Positions 45,384 to 60,300 of a stretch of DNA of 64,000 nucleotides are shown in pieces. The position numbers and the translations under genes were made by a program. Origin of the DNA: Toxotes chatareus (Eukaryota > Chordata > Actinopteri > Toxotidae); NCBI GenBank assembly GCA_016801885.1, contig CM028884.1:9304181-9368180 (forward strand), read 5' to 3'. Under the pieces are notes generated by a model, which saw nothing but the letters and a program-made list of their open reading frames with translations, searched no databases and had not been told where the DNA came from. Every line of letters begins with the position of its first letter. Position 1 is the first letter of the stretch.

Positions 45384-48300
45384 TCCAGCTGATGAGTTAC
45401 TAGCAAAATAGCATTGTGTTTTCAGTCTCCACCAGCGACTGAAGGATTTATCTGGTTCTTCAGCTGCTTTATGCTGCACACTGCTCACCAGCTAGTTGTC
45501 TGTTTGCCTGTTTGGTGCAGGGCAAACAATGTACAGTGGGTTTATCAGAGATTTTCCACTGAAAACATGTTCCAGCTGCACATCGCAAAGAGATCCAGTG
45601 CAGGCCATAAAACTAAAACAGTGAGTTGAAAGATGCTATAACACTCTTTGTAACTGAGGAGTACAACTACAAGTTAAAGTTTAAACCGTGCTACTGTCTG
45701 TAGCACAAAACAGTAAACTACAGTCAAAATCACTGTAGCAGAGAATAAGCATGGGGGATTTTAAGATCATGTGTAAGAATTTAACAACAATGCAATGATA
45801 ATACAGTGTAAAACTCCATATGACCTGACTCAGTGTGAGTGATATGAGAGTGAACTTTAATTCGTGTGACAGGGCTTGTTTGTAAGATGTGGAGTGGAAG
45901 GGGCGGCCGAAAATATGGCCTCTGCCAAAAAACTGACCTGGAAACAAAAGATTTGGGCATTTCTCTGTGATTAACTTGATAACTTGTGCAGCCTCGAGAG
46001 ATCAAAGAAACCCCCCAGATGTTAAACTTCCAAATCACAGCATCATGTCTTTACAGAGTAAGGTCGTCTCATTGCTTGAATGCAGACATGAAGCAGTTGG
46101 GAGTCAGAGTTCTTAGGATTTGAAAACCCCCTCCTGAACACCTTTCCGACACCAGAACTGGGACTTTTGTGTCAAACAATTTGTTTAACTCTCTGAAACC
46201 GACAATCCGACACAAACGTCCATTACAAGCAGTGATTGGCTAGATGTGTGAAGGTGAGAAAACAAGCACGGTTTGAACTGTAAATGTAACTTTTCAGGAA
46301 CAGGAAAAAAAACTGTCCTTATTTTAGCTTTTCCTTCAGAGTATTTAATTCTACTAATTTAAAAAGTAATTTATGACCCAAAGCATAACGGTTATACAAA
46401 TTTCTCAAACCCTCTGAAGATGAACTTATCAACTACAGTAGAAACGAAAAAATAAACAAAAAAAGACAGTGACAGAACACATTCCTTTAGCGCGCATCCA
46501 TATCCTTTCTTTTCTGCACGAGCCTGAAGCAACCACATCTGATTTCATGTCAAGGATAACTAGACTTGATAAATAGCCCTCATTTAAACTGAAAGATCTA
46601 ATTACAAAGACAGTTGAGAAGACTGCCTTCAGCCTCACACACAATTTAGCATATTTGTTGAAATAATTACTTAAAAACAACTAGGGCAGAATCATTTGTA
46701 ATTAATTAAATAAATCAGGTTGAAATTAGAACCCCTCCGCTGTGTTTTCATACTCAGGTCTACAGTCCTTTTTATTTATTTATTCTTCGCATGCCCCGTT
46801 TCTCGTTCTGTAACCAACATTAAGACAGTCCTACACGCAATAGTGTGCCAGCCTTAAGTATACAAAGAGCAGCTAATGGCAGCACTGAGTGTTAGGACAG
46901 CAGCATATAACCAGCTCGTGGAGTGACAAAAAGAGTAAATGTGTTTAGAGTAACTGGGCCAAAGGGATTTGGATTGATGTTGTAGTGAGCATTTACTGGC
47001 AGCGCATTATCAATGCTATCAGATGAACAAGGAGACCTTGGGGCATTACAACACACCATCAGGCCTCCAGGTCATGCACAGACTTTAAATTTCTCTCCAA
47101 ATAAACTGATCTCTTCACGCTGCTATCTGCCTCCCCAAAGACTATATAGCTTTGAATTTATTATCAGTGAAAGATAAGTAAATCCTAAAGAGGAGTTTCA
47201 CAGATCCTGTGGTCCCTTCGGATTGTGTGTCTGGACATATTTCAGTTTGCATGTTCCTGTGGGGTTTTTTTTGTGTCGGGCTGTTGTGTAAGCAACCTGA
47301 GTATCAGATCCTCATCCAGTTCCGCTGTTTATCCACCCATAACATCACATGCCAACTAAATTGAATCTTTCTTGAGGAAAGTCTTAGGACAAACGTGAAG
47401 GGAACAAGAGTGCTTTTAAATGTTTTACTGCAGGATACTGATATCCAAATAAAACACGGCTCACTCCGAGTGTTTCTCAGCTCTGGAGGGACATCTCAGA
47501 ATTGAAAACATCACGAAGTCTGTGTTTGTTGTTGGATTCATGTTTGCCCATCATGAGTCCTGGATAGACAGATTTTTTTATCTGTGCAGGCCTTGTGAAT
47601 ACACTGTTTTACACTGCAGTTTCACCCAGCATTTTTTTTGGCCTTGGAACAGTCTTACCCAGTATTTTTGAACAGTAACAGCAGAAAGAAAGATTTCGAC
47701 ATAACTGTGATATTGATTCGAAATGGAAACCAGGAGCTGCTGACCACAACCAATAATGGCTAAACGTGGCCAGTATTGGTCACTTGTCTTCACAACAGCA
47801 ACATATGAGAAATAAAGTAATGTATAGCCCCTGTAATGGGCTCAAAGGTGTATCATCATTAACAGAAAATGGAACTCTCCATCTATACCCAAATATCACA
47901 TAAGACAAACGGTTTAATATTCATCTGTACAGAACAAAAAGAGAGAAGCTGACAACAAATAAGCACATTTCTGCAAAGTACTGAACTACTCCCTACAAAC
48001 ATTTCAATTTTCTGTAGCAGTGCTCTTTAAATGAGATGAACAACATTTTGAGAAGACATGCTCAGTAAACTGGAGCCTTTACTGTCACCAGCTGACGGGA
48101 CAACATACTGACGGCATCTTCTGACCAAACTGGCCAGAACAATTGTATGTAATGTATGAACTTCGCCCCTAGTCCACAATTGTGATGTGAAGCTGTGCGC
48201 TTCCTTCCCACTACTCAGAGCAGACGTTTAAAGAATGAGCATGCAGCTGAAAACAATATTTAGCCCGGGAAGGAAGAGACTACATTTGTCTCCCCTTGTT

Positions 48301-51300
48301 TCATTATGTCATAATAAAACACTTGAACCTTTGAACACCCACCTTGATCTGACATTAAGTGTTTGGCTCGAGGTTGGCTCATAACAGCAGAACAATACCA
48401 GAGGTCATTATTGACAGTTTCAAAGAATCTGTGGGTAGTGAAGTGATTTAAATGCATTTGTGTTCAGTGATAAACTGAGGTGTGTAACATGATGTATGTC
48501 CTGACAGACTCTGTCCCATACTTCATCTCTCACCTTCACCTCAGGCACTGCAGTGTGGGCTGCTTTTGTTTAGACTCTCCCTGCTGCTGTAGAGCCTGGG
48601 TGGGTCTGTTCAACTAAAACATGCACTGATGATGAAGTTATCTTCAGTATTTGCTATAGAACTACAAATCATGATGCACAGCTTTGCCAGGTGTTAACTA
48701 TACAATGCTTTTATGTGGGCAGATTTATGCAAAATATCTGAAATAGTGTTATCAGCTGAAAATGTGAGTATACAGTATATCTTTGTTAAAGAGGGCCTTC
48801 AAGATATGAAGATACATTATTTTCCATTTTGTCTGTGTGTCCTTGTGCAGACGGGGTGTGTTGCATCTCCATGAGAGTAAGGGTATCCAGGATCTAGGCC
48901 TGCCTCGCTGGGAGCTGACCTTGTGTCTGGTTGTGGTGGTCTTCATTCTCTACTTCAGCCTGTGGAAAGGTGTCAAGTCCTCAGGGAAGGTATAGGCCTG
49001 GACCACCAAACAACAATAGCTGCTGCTTTCTCAATGTTTTCTTGTTTTGATATAAGTCTGAATTATTTCATGGCAACAACAAACTGTAACAAACATTATG
49101 ATTTTATAAGATAGAACTAGTAACTGTGGAGTCAGTCAGTAAGAGAGGGGGAGTGGGATTTTTTTTTCTTAATATGCACCGTCAACCACATTTTGTGTGC
49201 ATTTATTGATAGAATGTTTAAGTGAAAAAAAAAGATGCAATATGCTGTATTTTTTCCCCTTTTACCTGTTTGTTCTGCACGTGTATTCAGGTGGTGTACA
49301 TTACAGCCACGATGCCCTATGTGGTGCTTTTTGTGTTGCTGATCCGAGGCATAACTCTGCCAGGGTCCATGGACGGCATCAGGGCCTACCTCCACATCGA
49401 TTTCAAGCGGCTCAACAATCTAGAGGTTAGAGACTTTGCTTGTTAGCCACAACCCATCCATGAGCGTTGAGATATTTGAATGGGTTGACATGGGGTCACT
49501 AGCAAGTAAAAAAATAACGAAAGAAAAAAGGAATGGTTTCAACGCTGGACATTCAGTTTCGTGTTATTTGTTGACCTCCAGTTTAGTGTTAACCTTAGGG
49601 ACTTTCAGATCTATCCATTTACCTTACGTTACAAGTAACATTTACGTCAATGTGGATGTACAGAGCCCTCTGTCTGTTTATGCAATTCTTTGGGTGGAGT
49701 ATCTCAAGCTTTGAGGGTTAAAGGTTAGATTCCCATTGGTGCCTCCCATACTAAATGTATGTACATGAAGGATTGCACACTACAGACACTTACATAAGAC
49801 ATCTTCCTCTAGCTGAGATAATGTACATGGGCTAGGGTTGAGAAAGTTCATGTTCTGCAGAACATTTGTACACTTGACTTAATACTTAATTCGCATTTTG
49901 CAAAGCAGAGACAGGCGCCAGGCCAATAAAAAATGTATGGGTTAATACAGGTGTGTTTTCCAAAGGTAGATAATTATTTAATAATGAAAATAATGGTCTA
50001 AACGATGAAAATCAGAATTTATATTCAGGTCAGTCCCTGTATGTGTAGTGTTTTAGCCTGGAACCCGTTTTTGGGGGCAAATTTAAAAAAATATATTATT
50101 TCTTTTTTATTTTTATTTTTTTTTGTAGGTGTGGATTGATGCTGCCACCCAGATATTCTACTCACTAGGAGCAGGATTTGGTGTGCTTATTGCGTTTGCC
50201 AGCTATAACAAATTTGACAACAACTGCTACAGGTAAGCGTTTGCACTGTATTTGTCATCTTTGATACTGCAAAACAAGCCCACAGCAACATAACATCCTG
50301 CTGTTTTTAAGCACTTGGCTATTTCCAACGTGTAACTGGATCACAGAGTAGCAGAGGTGATGCTAATCTGTCCAGCTGACCCCGATGGCCAGGTGTTAAC
50401 AGAAAAGATAAAGTACAGGCCAGGAAGGGTTGCCAGATTATAGCCAAAGGCTGTATGTTGACTGGTTTGTCATAGTGCTGCTCTTGCTCAGAAAAAGCAG
50501 GCATGAAGTTGGCCTTTTTCCACATTAATAGGTGGTGCTGTTAGTGGCAGATGCTGTTGGCAAAACAGCAGTTTAACCTGTCATGGTTGCAAACAGCAGA
50601 CAAAATATAACTTCTTGTTGTTATAGAAATCACTACAATACTTAATTCTGAAACGTTTTTGCCACTTCAACACCCTAAGTTCTTATCAAAGAAATGATAA
50701 CAGATTAAATATAATGTAAAGTGTCATTAGAAAAGTTTGCAAACTAAATCTAAAGCAAAATTAGTGCTGTACTGTATGTTATAAGCATTCAAACCTGACT
50801 TAGGTAAAAGGCAGCAGCATAGAAGACCTGGATTTTAGGAAGGCAAGTACAGAACTCAGGCTTTTGTTTGAATACCCACACAGATGGATCAAATCAGTAA
50901 GAGTGGTGCAGGAAATGAGTAGCAGTGTGTCCTGTGTGTTTCAAATCCTACATCAGAAGAGTGCAAGAGGAGGACAAAGCACTGCTGCCATTCTTTGTCC
51001 GATATGTTTAGATTATGTTAAATGCCTGCTTTCAAAAGGACCTATGGACAGTGGGACAGAAAATTCAAAATGCATCTCTGATTTATCATTTAATCATTTA
51101 TCAATACTTTTCTAAATTAAGCTAAAATTATTATTATTATTGTTATGAATGTATACGTTTGTCATACTGATAGTTTTAAGTAAGGCACAGTTTCTGGTGA
51201 TGTGTAGCAGCAGTGTGTGTGTGCAGGTGTGTCAGGGCTTGTTTTTATATCCTGTTGGGGACTTAAACCTAAATGCACACTAACCCACTGGAACTCTTGT

Positions 51301-54300
51301 CACACAAAAAATCAGGTTACCACAGGTAGAGACTACTTTTTGAGGGTTAAGACTTGGTATTAGGGCTCAGGTTAGAATTAGATTTAGGTTAAGGTTAGGG
51401 TAAGGGTTAAGTTAAGGGGGTGTCCCCCATGTGAAACAAGAATGTGTGTGTAGAAACTGAAAAGCTTCTATCACAGCCTGCAGACAATACAAAAGAAAAG
51501 AAAAATCAGAGGGAAGAAAATCCTTCACTGAGAGGTTTCTGCTCCCTCAGCTCAGGAGGTGGCCGAAGTCAGGCTGACCTTGTTCATTCTGTCAGACAAC
51601 CACAGGTGTGTGGCCGCAGAGCAGCGCACTAATTGCCGATCAAACCACCAACCATGAACAGTGAACAAAAGCTCCTCATTAACCTGAATATCCCATCTAA
51701 AGCACAGTGTTTGGCTAAAGATCAACTCATCAACTTAAAAAGATATCCAGTAACACATGACCCCATTTTGACTTTACTTATGTGACCCAGTACAATGGAA
51801 AATTGGCTTCAACTATCACACTTGAATTACTATAAACAGCAGCGCTGATTTTAGCAGTTGTTCAACAATGTTAGTAACACAAACAGCTTCATGCTCAGCT
51901 CAAAAGAATGACACTGAGTCAACAGCCTCTGTTAAACAAAAAGTTAGTTGGACAAAGGAGGATTTTACAAACAGAAAATGTATATAAAAAGGAACAGTTC
52001 TTTCTTTTCAACTATTTTTTTTTCCCCTGTGCGTTTTATTTATCCAGGGATGCTCTCCTGACCAGCACTGTGAACTGCATCACCAGTTTCTTCTCAGGGT
52101 TTGCCATCTTCTCTGTTCTTGGATACATGGCTTACAAACATGGGGTGAGAATAGAAGATGTGGCAACAGAGGGTGAGCACAGTTCTTCTCACTTGCTATG
52201 ACATTACACGGATAAAAATATTTGGTCATGCATATAAATTTTGACTATGTAAATGTGTTACTCTTGTGTATGCATGTCTCTGTGTGTACATACAGGAGCA
52301 GGATTGGTGTTTATCATCTACCCTGAGGCAATTTCTACACTGCCAGGCTCAACATTTTGGGCTATTGTGTTCTTCATCATGTTGCTGACTCTGGGAATTG
52401 ACAGCTCGGTGAGTCCCTAAAACCACTAAGATCTCTGGAAGCTGTATAGGTGAGATCATATCCTTATAACCACAAGTGTCAATGTTTTTAGCAGGATGGA
52501 ATGGACAGAGATCCTGCTCTGTACATGGATCAATAATGAACAGATACAAAAATTGCAGGCAGTGCATGAATAAATGCAAGAATAAAATGTAATTTAACTG
52601 ATGAAATACATACATACATATAGGTGTCAGTCTGTCCTTGTTTATCATCCAAAGCCCAGAAAAACAGTTCTACCTTCACTGTGCATGTACAGAACAGAGC
52701 AGACACTGTGTATGTGAAGACCCGCTCGGGACAGTAGTGATATCCACCAGTCATGTTGTAAGACTTTCTTTGCTGGGTTTCCCATTAAACTTGATATCTG
52801 TTGGAAAACGAGGTTCACTGAATACTCACTGCACAAGTTTCTGAGAGACCTTTTTTTTTTTTTTTACCTAAAGCATCAAATTGCTTTGAATGATGTGAGA
52901 TTACCATGATTTAAAATGTGAATAATTAATCTGCTATGATGTAGCAATAACATAGTAGAATGTCTTCTGAATCAAGGTTACTAAATAACGTCAAGCATTT
53001 TTTTCTTTTCCTGTTTATTTTTTCCCTCCTGGTAGCAGCCTTGATAATTTTTACATCTCAAGTTCTGAATGATGTTAAAAAGGCTGTTAAGTAAAAAATA
53101 CGTCTTGTTAACATAAACAAACATGCAGACTGACTTTATTGCTTAATAAGTTTTATTCAACACGATAAAACCAGCGACTTTCACTTTTGAGATGGCTGCT
53201 TGCCAACTGTTCCGTGAGCCCAAATGATTAAGTGAATGAAAGGCCCTAGTCCAGCACCGCTGTGGAGTGATGACTCATGTCATGCTGAGGGGAAATTGTA
53301 GAATTTAAGTAATAAGAGTAAAGTAAACATGGGTAAACTGTGTTTCACCTATGTGGTCAGCGTTAAAATGACTTTAAAATGGTCTGTGGCAACAAAAACT
53401 TCCTTCTCTGACATTTCAAAAACCAGCAGTAATTTAATCAAACATCCTCGCAATGACTCACTCAGATGCAAAATAAACAAAGGACAATTAAACCACTTCC
53501 TATCTGTCAGCAAATGTCCCAGAGTAATTAACTCATTCTTTCATCCAGTAGATCAGATGAACACCATGTCAGGATTACTGTAATGTAATACTGTAATGTA
53601 TTAAGTATGTGTATTTTATGATATCGTGCTCTATTTTAATGCCTGTACTTTGTTATGCTGAGGTAGGACCAAAGACGCATTTCCAACCCTCACTGGATAA
53701 TAAAGTTCTATTCAATCTGTCAAATTTGAAAGCAATACTATCAACCTGTTTCAATGGACAAACAATGGTGTAATTGCAAAACGACCCAGTTAAATTTAAG
53801 TTTGGTTGGATATTAAAAAGTTTCATTTACCCATTAAAATCATTTTTAAGCATTGTACATCACAAAATCACATTTTCATCCACTTTAAATGTCTCTAAAT
53901 TGACATTTACAGTAATGGGTAAAGTGATATATAGTTTTCTTTTTTTTTTTAAATGATACATTTGAAATGCACAGTTATTAAATGAGTATTGTTCCATGCT
54001 ATTTTTGACTAATATTAACTGTTAGTATATATATATATATATATATATATTGACTTCTGCTGTTCAGTTTAATGTACTGTGTCAGCATACTTATGCATAC
54101 TTTCAAAGTGTAGTGACCACAAATAATCTCAAACACTTTTGTCATTTCGATTTATGGATCAATATCAATCTAAATATCTAAAGGGATTTCTGAGTGGCAT
54201 GACCCTTTCTCTGTTTGTGTCCACCAGATGGGAGGCATGGAGGCAGTCATCACAGGCCTGACGGATGACTTTAAGATCCTCAAGAGAAACAGGAAACTCT

Positions 54301-57300
54301 TCACCTTCATCACAGCCTTTGGAACCTTCCTGGTTGCCCTGCTCTGTATTACTAATGTCAGTATCAAGCACCATTGTGCCATGAATTTACACTCACTACT
54401 TGAATGAAGTACACGTCATTTTCAACAAAATGCTTGCTGATGCTATGTTTCACTTTCTCTTTCACTTTCAAGAGATAAGTAGTTAGAAGAATCTAGCTCT
54501 GCACTCTCACTCAACCATGATACTGTATGTGTACAAACACTGTGCATAGAAGAACCAGTACAAACTTGGCTGTTGGTAAGAAGCAAATATTGTTTTAAAA
54601 TATATGAATTCACTAATATACCCCAAGTAGGGGTAGTCTGCAGTGTCAAAACATGATAAAGTCTCACAACATTACGTGGTCACAGAAAAATTACTTAAAA
54701 ATTGTAAAATAACTGCACTCTTACATCACACTCTGACAGCAAATTACAATTTAATTGCTGGAACAAAGTCTATTTTTCTTTGCAGTCGCTATTCATTCAC
54801 ATGGCATCAGCACTAAGGAGAAATGCTTACGGATTACAGAAAAACAGACTCTGGGAGACAGAAAGCTATTATGTTAGTGATTCACATGGTTTCCTCCCTT
54901 AAATCAAATGAATAAAATTATTGAGAAAGTGAATGATTCCTTTCCCATGCTAGTCCCCTGGCACAAGATACAGACTGTACCACTCAGGACACAAAACAAA
55001 GGTCAAACGCACACAAAATCCTCCTCTTCCCCTTATCAGCGCTACAAAGTGCACTTTGAGTCACCTCAAAGTGCAAAACAAGCATGTACAGTATATTATA
55101 TTAAGTCTGAGAGAGCAGTGCATATTGACTGCGCAAAGGGGTCCACTTATCTTCAAGGGTGAAGATTTATATACCACAAAAACACATATACTCTTACACA
55201 CAATAAATTCTCTCTGTCTCTTTGCCTGTAGGGTGGGATCTATGTGCTGACCTTGCTAGATAAGTATGCAGCAGGGACTTCTATACTATTTGGTGTGCTG
55301 ATTGAGGCCATCGGAGTGTCATGGTTTTATGGTAAGAAAGTTCAGTATGTTTACTTTAAATCGTTTTTCCAAATTCACTGATATTGATATTATGAACTGA
55401 CTTTTTGTCTCACTACAAATGACATTAGCAGCATTAGTCTTTTTGTAATGATATTACCATATGACAATGAAATCTCAGCCATTGTCACTCTTAATATAAT
55501 CTTAGAGAAAAAAAAATACACATTGAAACTTCTATCTGCAGATGATAGAAGAATCATGTGTGACAAAAATGTTGAAGGTAAAAAAAAAAAAAAACCTGTT
55601 TGTAGGTTCAGCAAGGCAAAAACCATGAACACCAGGATCAGAAATAAAATCAGAAAATCACGTTCAGTGATTGTAACTTACATGGTGTATTCAGTGTAAC
55701 TTTTCTGCAACAAACAACAAGCTGTGATGAACGTTCTGTCTGTCCTGTCAGCTTTATCTCTGTGTCCTTTGGCATATGCAGTAAAGAACAAGAGAAACTA
55801 CAAGACAAATAGATGAAAAAAAAAAAAAGATCCAAGGAAAGAAAACAAAGGACACTTCATAAGACTGCACGCTGGAAGACACAGCAGACCTCATGTATCT
55901 AAAACTATCAAACTATAGTCTATATATTTCATCTGTGGACCCTCAGATGTTAAAATTACAGATGAATTGGAAGAAACCTAAAGGCTTCTTCCATGTCAGG
56001 AGGGCAAATGATCCCATAGCAGACAAATTGTGCAACCAGAGCAAAAAAACTAAATAACAAATATGGATAAACAGCATGGCAATCCTGATGAGATAATGAA
56101 GCAAATAAGTCAAAGACGCATGATGTGTTACGTCAGCCCCGGTCAGGTTAGAAAAAAACAAAAACAAAAAAACAAAAAAACAAAAAAACAGTGAACCATG
56201 AGGGTGTAGACCATCATGTGTTGTGTTCCCTCCTACTTGGCACAAATAACCAGCTGTAGCCTACACTGGTTAAATGCTGAATGTGTATAACTTTACTCTC
56301 CATAGTAACCTTTGTTGTGTAACTTTTCAGGTGTGGACCGCTTCAGCGAAGACATCGAGCGAATGATGGGCTTCAAGCCAGGACTCTACTGGAGGCTGTG
56401 CTGGAAATTTGTCAGTCCTGCTTTTCTTCTGGTGAGAGGAATTAAGAATATTCAAGTAGCTACATTTAGGTCTGGTTTCCTGGACAGGAATCATGAAATG
56501 TGTCAGGAAAATTTCTTTAACTGTCATTCATAAACGCCTGCAAGATGTGCGACAGTGTAATTTATTCCAGCGTGCAGTAGATATGTAGTTTACATGTCAG
56601 TGATACAGTGCTGGCCTATTGAGCTGCAAGATTTAACACAGAATCAGAAGTTTCATACTCAATAGCTAAAGTAAATTAATGTAATAGTTTGGGTGGCACA
56701 CAGGGAAACGCATTCACACAGTACCACAGCACTGGTGCTTCTGGCCTGTTCCCAGGGGGAGGGTGGGACAAGGAGGATAGTCCTTGAACCTTATGCACAT
56801 CCTGGTGAGTCTCACTGGCCGGTGAAGTTGCTTGCAACTCCACGTGCTAAATCTGCTGTGCTGACTACTTCTGATATCAGGAAATCCTGACTGATAGGAA
56901 GTCCTACCGACTTAGTTTTTACTTTGGGTCTGGATTTATCATCTCTGATTTTAAGGGACATTTTTATCCCTCATTATCTACAACTTGTTTTTAACCTTTT
57001 GTTTTATGTGAACAGGAATGCCCATAAGTGGAAAATTTGCTCATTATTTGTGGAGTCTGGTGAATCCTTAGTGACCTTAGATAATGTTTGTCCTCTAAAA
57101 CCTACATTTAAATCCAATTTATGAACTGTCCATCACCTTGGATTACTGGAGAGAATGTGTGGCATGAAAAGGGAGTGTAGGAAAACTGAGAGACCATAGC
57201 ACTACACTAGGAGCATATGAAATTTTTATTACTGTGAAATTAAGGCAAGAGCAAAACTTTTTCAGAGTTTATCACCTCCAACCACCACAATCCTAGATTC

Positions 57301-60300
57301 TTATTTAAAACCACTGATCAATTAGTCAACCCTGGTTCTCCTGATGTCCCCATTTCCTCAGTTTTTAACCTTTTTCATAGATAAAATTGAGGACAGTAGA
57401 TCAAAGATTCACCACCCCGCTTCTGTGTCTGCCTTAGCTTGTCCTCAGCTGGATACTCTCTGTTTTTAAGGAAATCACTATCCAATAATGCCTACCAAAT
57501 TCTTAATAGAGGCTCTAGATACTGTAGCCCCACACCTACGCTCAATCATCAACAGTTCTTTATTTTCTCACTGTGTTCCTGATTATTTTAAGACTGTTAG
57601 TGTCCAGCCTCTGCTCAGAAAACCTGGTTCTGATCCATCTGCCCATAGCTATTGCTGACCAATATCTAAGCTTCCCCTTATAAACAAAATCCTACAGAAA
57701 ATTGTGCCATAACAACTAGTGGAAGCCTTGATCAATTACAATATTTTTGTGAAATTTCAGTCAGGTTTCCAACAGCAGCACAGCACAGAGACTGTCCTAA
57801 GAGTTATCAGTTATTTCTTGATGGAGGCTGACGCAGGTGAATGCTCAATACTGGTTCTGCGTGATCTTGGTGATGCGTTTGACACAGTGATCAAAGCATT
57901 ATTAATGAAAGGCTGAGAACAATGTTATGTCTGGCTTTACCTCTTGTCAAGCATTGTCTCGGTATGGGGTGCCTCAGGGCTCCACTCTAGGACCAATTTT
58001 AATTTCTATATGTTTACTCTCTTTGGGCCAAATTACACAGCAAAATGCTTCATTTAATTTCTATGCAGATGATGGTCAGCTGTATTTTTTCAGCAAACCA
58101 CCTGAATCAGCAACATTATCTTCAATGCATAATTGCAGAGCTGCAGTTAATGATTGGATGGCAGTAAATTTTGTTCAGCTTAACTCCTCCAAAATGGAAT
58201 TCTTATTATAGGCCCTGAGCTAACTCGTGGCCCTAAGTTCTGCCTGTTCTTTGATCTCTAGCTCAACATGTGGTGCTCACTGTTATAAACCTTGGAGTTA
58301 TTTTATACCAGAACCCATTTTAAAAGGCTATCTCAGCTGTGTTTTTTCAACTTCAGAAATATATCTAGAATTACATTATTTATTTCTTTAAATTCTCTTC
58401 AAAGAGTGATTCATGCTTTTATCACTTCTTGTCTGGGTTATTGTAATGCAGTGTTTACATGCCTCAGCCAAAACATGATTACACGGCTTAAAGGTGTCCA
58501 AAATGAAGCTGCCAGACATTTAACCAAAACAAAATTAAAACACGAAAGCATGATCATATCTCCTCTATTTGAGCTTCCCTTCTCTGGAGGCCTGTTTCAG
58601 ATTTTGTTTTAAAATTTTACTCCTGCTACCTGGCTGAGCTTCTAAATCATTATTCAACAGCCCATAGCTTGAGATCTGGAGATGAGACAGATAGTCCCCA
58701 GCCAAGGCTGAAGACCAAGGGTTGTAGGGCTTTTGCTGTTAGGGCTCCAACCCTCTGGAATAGCTTATGTGAGGAACTTTGACCAGAAAATTCAGCATCT
58801 ATTTTTAAATCATCTCCCAAAACTTGCTTTTACCATATGGCTTTTGCTTAATTATTTTATCTGTTACTTTTATGTGTTGCTTTTATCCATTATTTTACCA
58901 TTACTTTTAGTTTTAGGTGTTATTTTTTTTGTTGAGTGTCACTTTGTTATTGATTGCTTCCCGGCTTTCTTTTATTTTCCCTTTTTTGTGAAGTAATTTA
59001 CAGTTAAACGGTTGTTTCCAAAAGTTGTTATTATCATCTTTATTTTTAGAGGAAGCACATAGCCGGGGTCCACTGTTGGCCAAGGGTAGGTGCAGACAGC
59101 CACACTGCTTCCTTTAATACAAATGGCTGTCGACACTCTCCCCTGGACAACACTGGAAATTTGCAGTAAGAAGGAGAAGTGGTCATTCCGTATCGTGAGA
59201 AAAAGGGACACATGCAAAAATAAATTACCATTGTTTACAGATATATTTTGGTATAGACGGCACTGCCTCAATGACAAGTGTCTGTATTCTGAAAGAGTAC
59301 ACATCCTAAACAGAAATTGGCAACTTAATGGAGTACATAAACTACGTGTCCTCTTTGTTACAGTAAGTGAGCATTTTCATCATGTGCTATTGTGCTAACA
59401 ACATAGGGGATGTGTAAAGTGATTGAGAAAATAATGACTCATCACCACACCCTGCCAATTATATTCCACTTCATCTAGTCTTGTTCGTGTCGCATCCATG
59501 GATGGACGTGCACTTACAGGAATGAAAATACCTAGTGTACATGTACTCTCGATGTCCATGAGCACATGAAGCAGTGCTTTGTGCTGGGCACTGTGACGGC
59601 CAGTAAAAACAAGCCCTGTGAGTGTGAAGTCCAGCCTTGTGGCCCCTACAAGCCCTGCAGTTTCTAACACCCAAAGAGGTTTGACCTGAGAGGTTTGAAT
59701 GAATGTACTGACTGACAGTGCTTCTGAGCTCCACATTCACGTTAGCAGCACTTAACATGTCTGTATCAACATTTCTAACTAACAGCAGCTCAGTGATCTA
59801 TAGTACCATCTAAAAATCTCTGGCCTTATCAAAGCTGACATTTTACACGGACAAAGTAGACTGCTATGGCCTTTTGCAGTTAGAAAAAAAAAAAGAGGGG
59901 TAAACTGACCTCTCCATGATACATAACTGCAAATGACGTTTCCAAGGCACAGAGTGCAGGTAGCGCAGTCATGAATTTAGTCTAGAACAGGTGAATCAGG
60001 TTACAGAAAGGGAGAAGTTTATTATTGTGTATACAGATGCTCAACTCAATTCAGTTTCATGAATAAAAGAAATTACAGAGGGACTTTAATATTGGGTGTC
60101 TGTTCTGATAAAGATGTTTCGGTTCTTGACCTAGGTTTCGCTGTGTCTGTTTTGCTCTTTTCTCCATGTTCCCTCAGCTTCTCTCTCTCAGTCTTTAAAT
60201 TTAGAGACTTTACAAAACACAACCACACAAAAAGATGAAACACTGCTAATGTGCCCCCCCTTTCCTTTCCTCTCTTTTTCACAGTTTGTGGTAATAGCCA

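Noticed and set aside
51360..51421. Interstitial telomere
   Set aside because: The TTAGGG-like units are irregular (GGTTAAGG, GGTAAGGG) and sit inside a dispersed fish repeat, not a uniform telomeric array.
59395..59736. 113-codon minus-strand open frame in slc6a2 intron 11
   Set aside because: GC-balanced block without a recognisable family; could be a repeat or conserved element, but coding support is insufficient.
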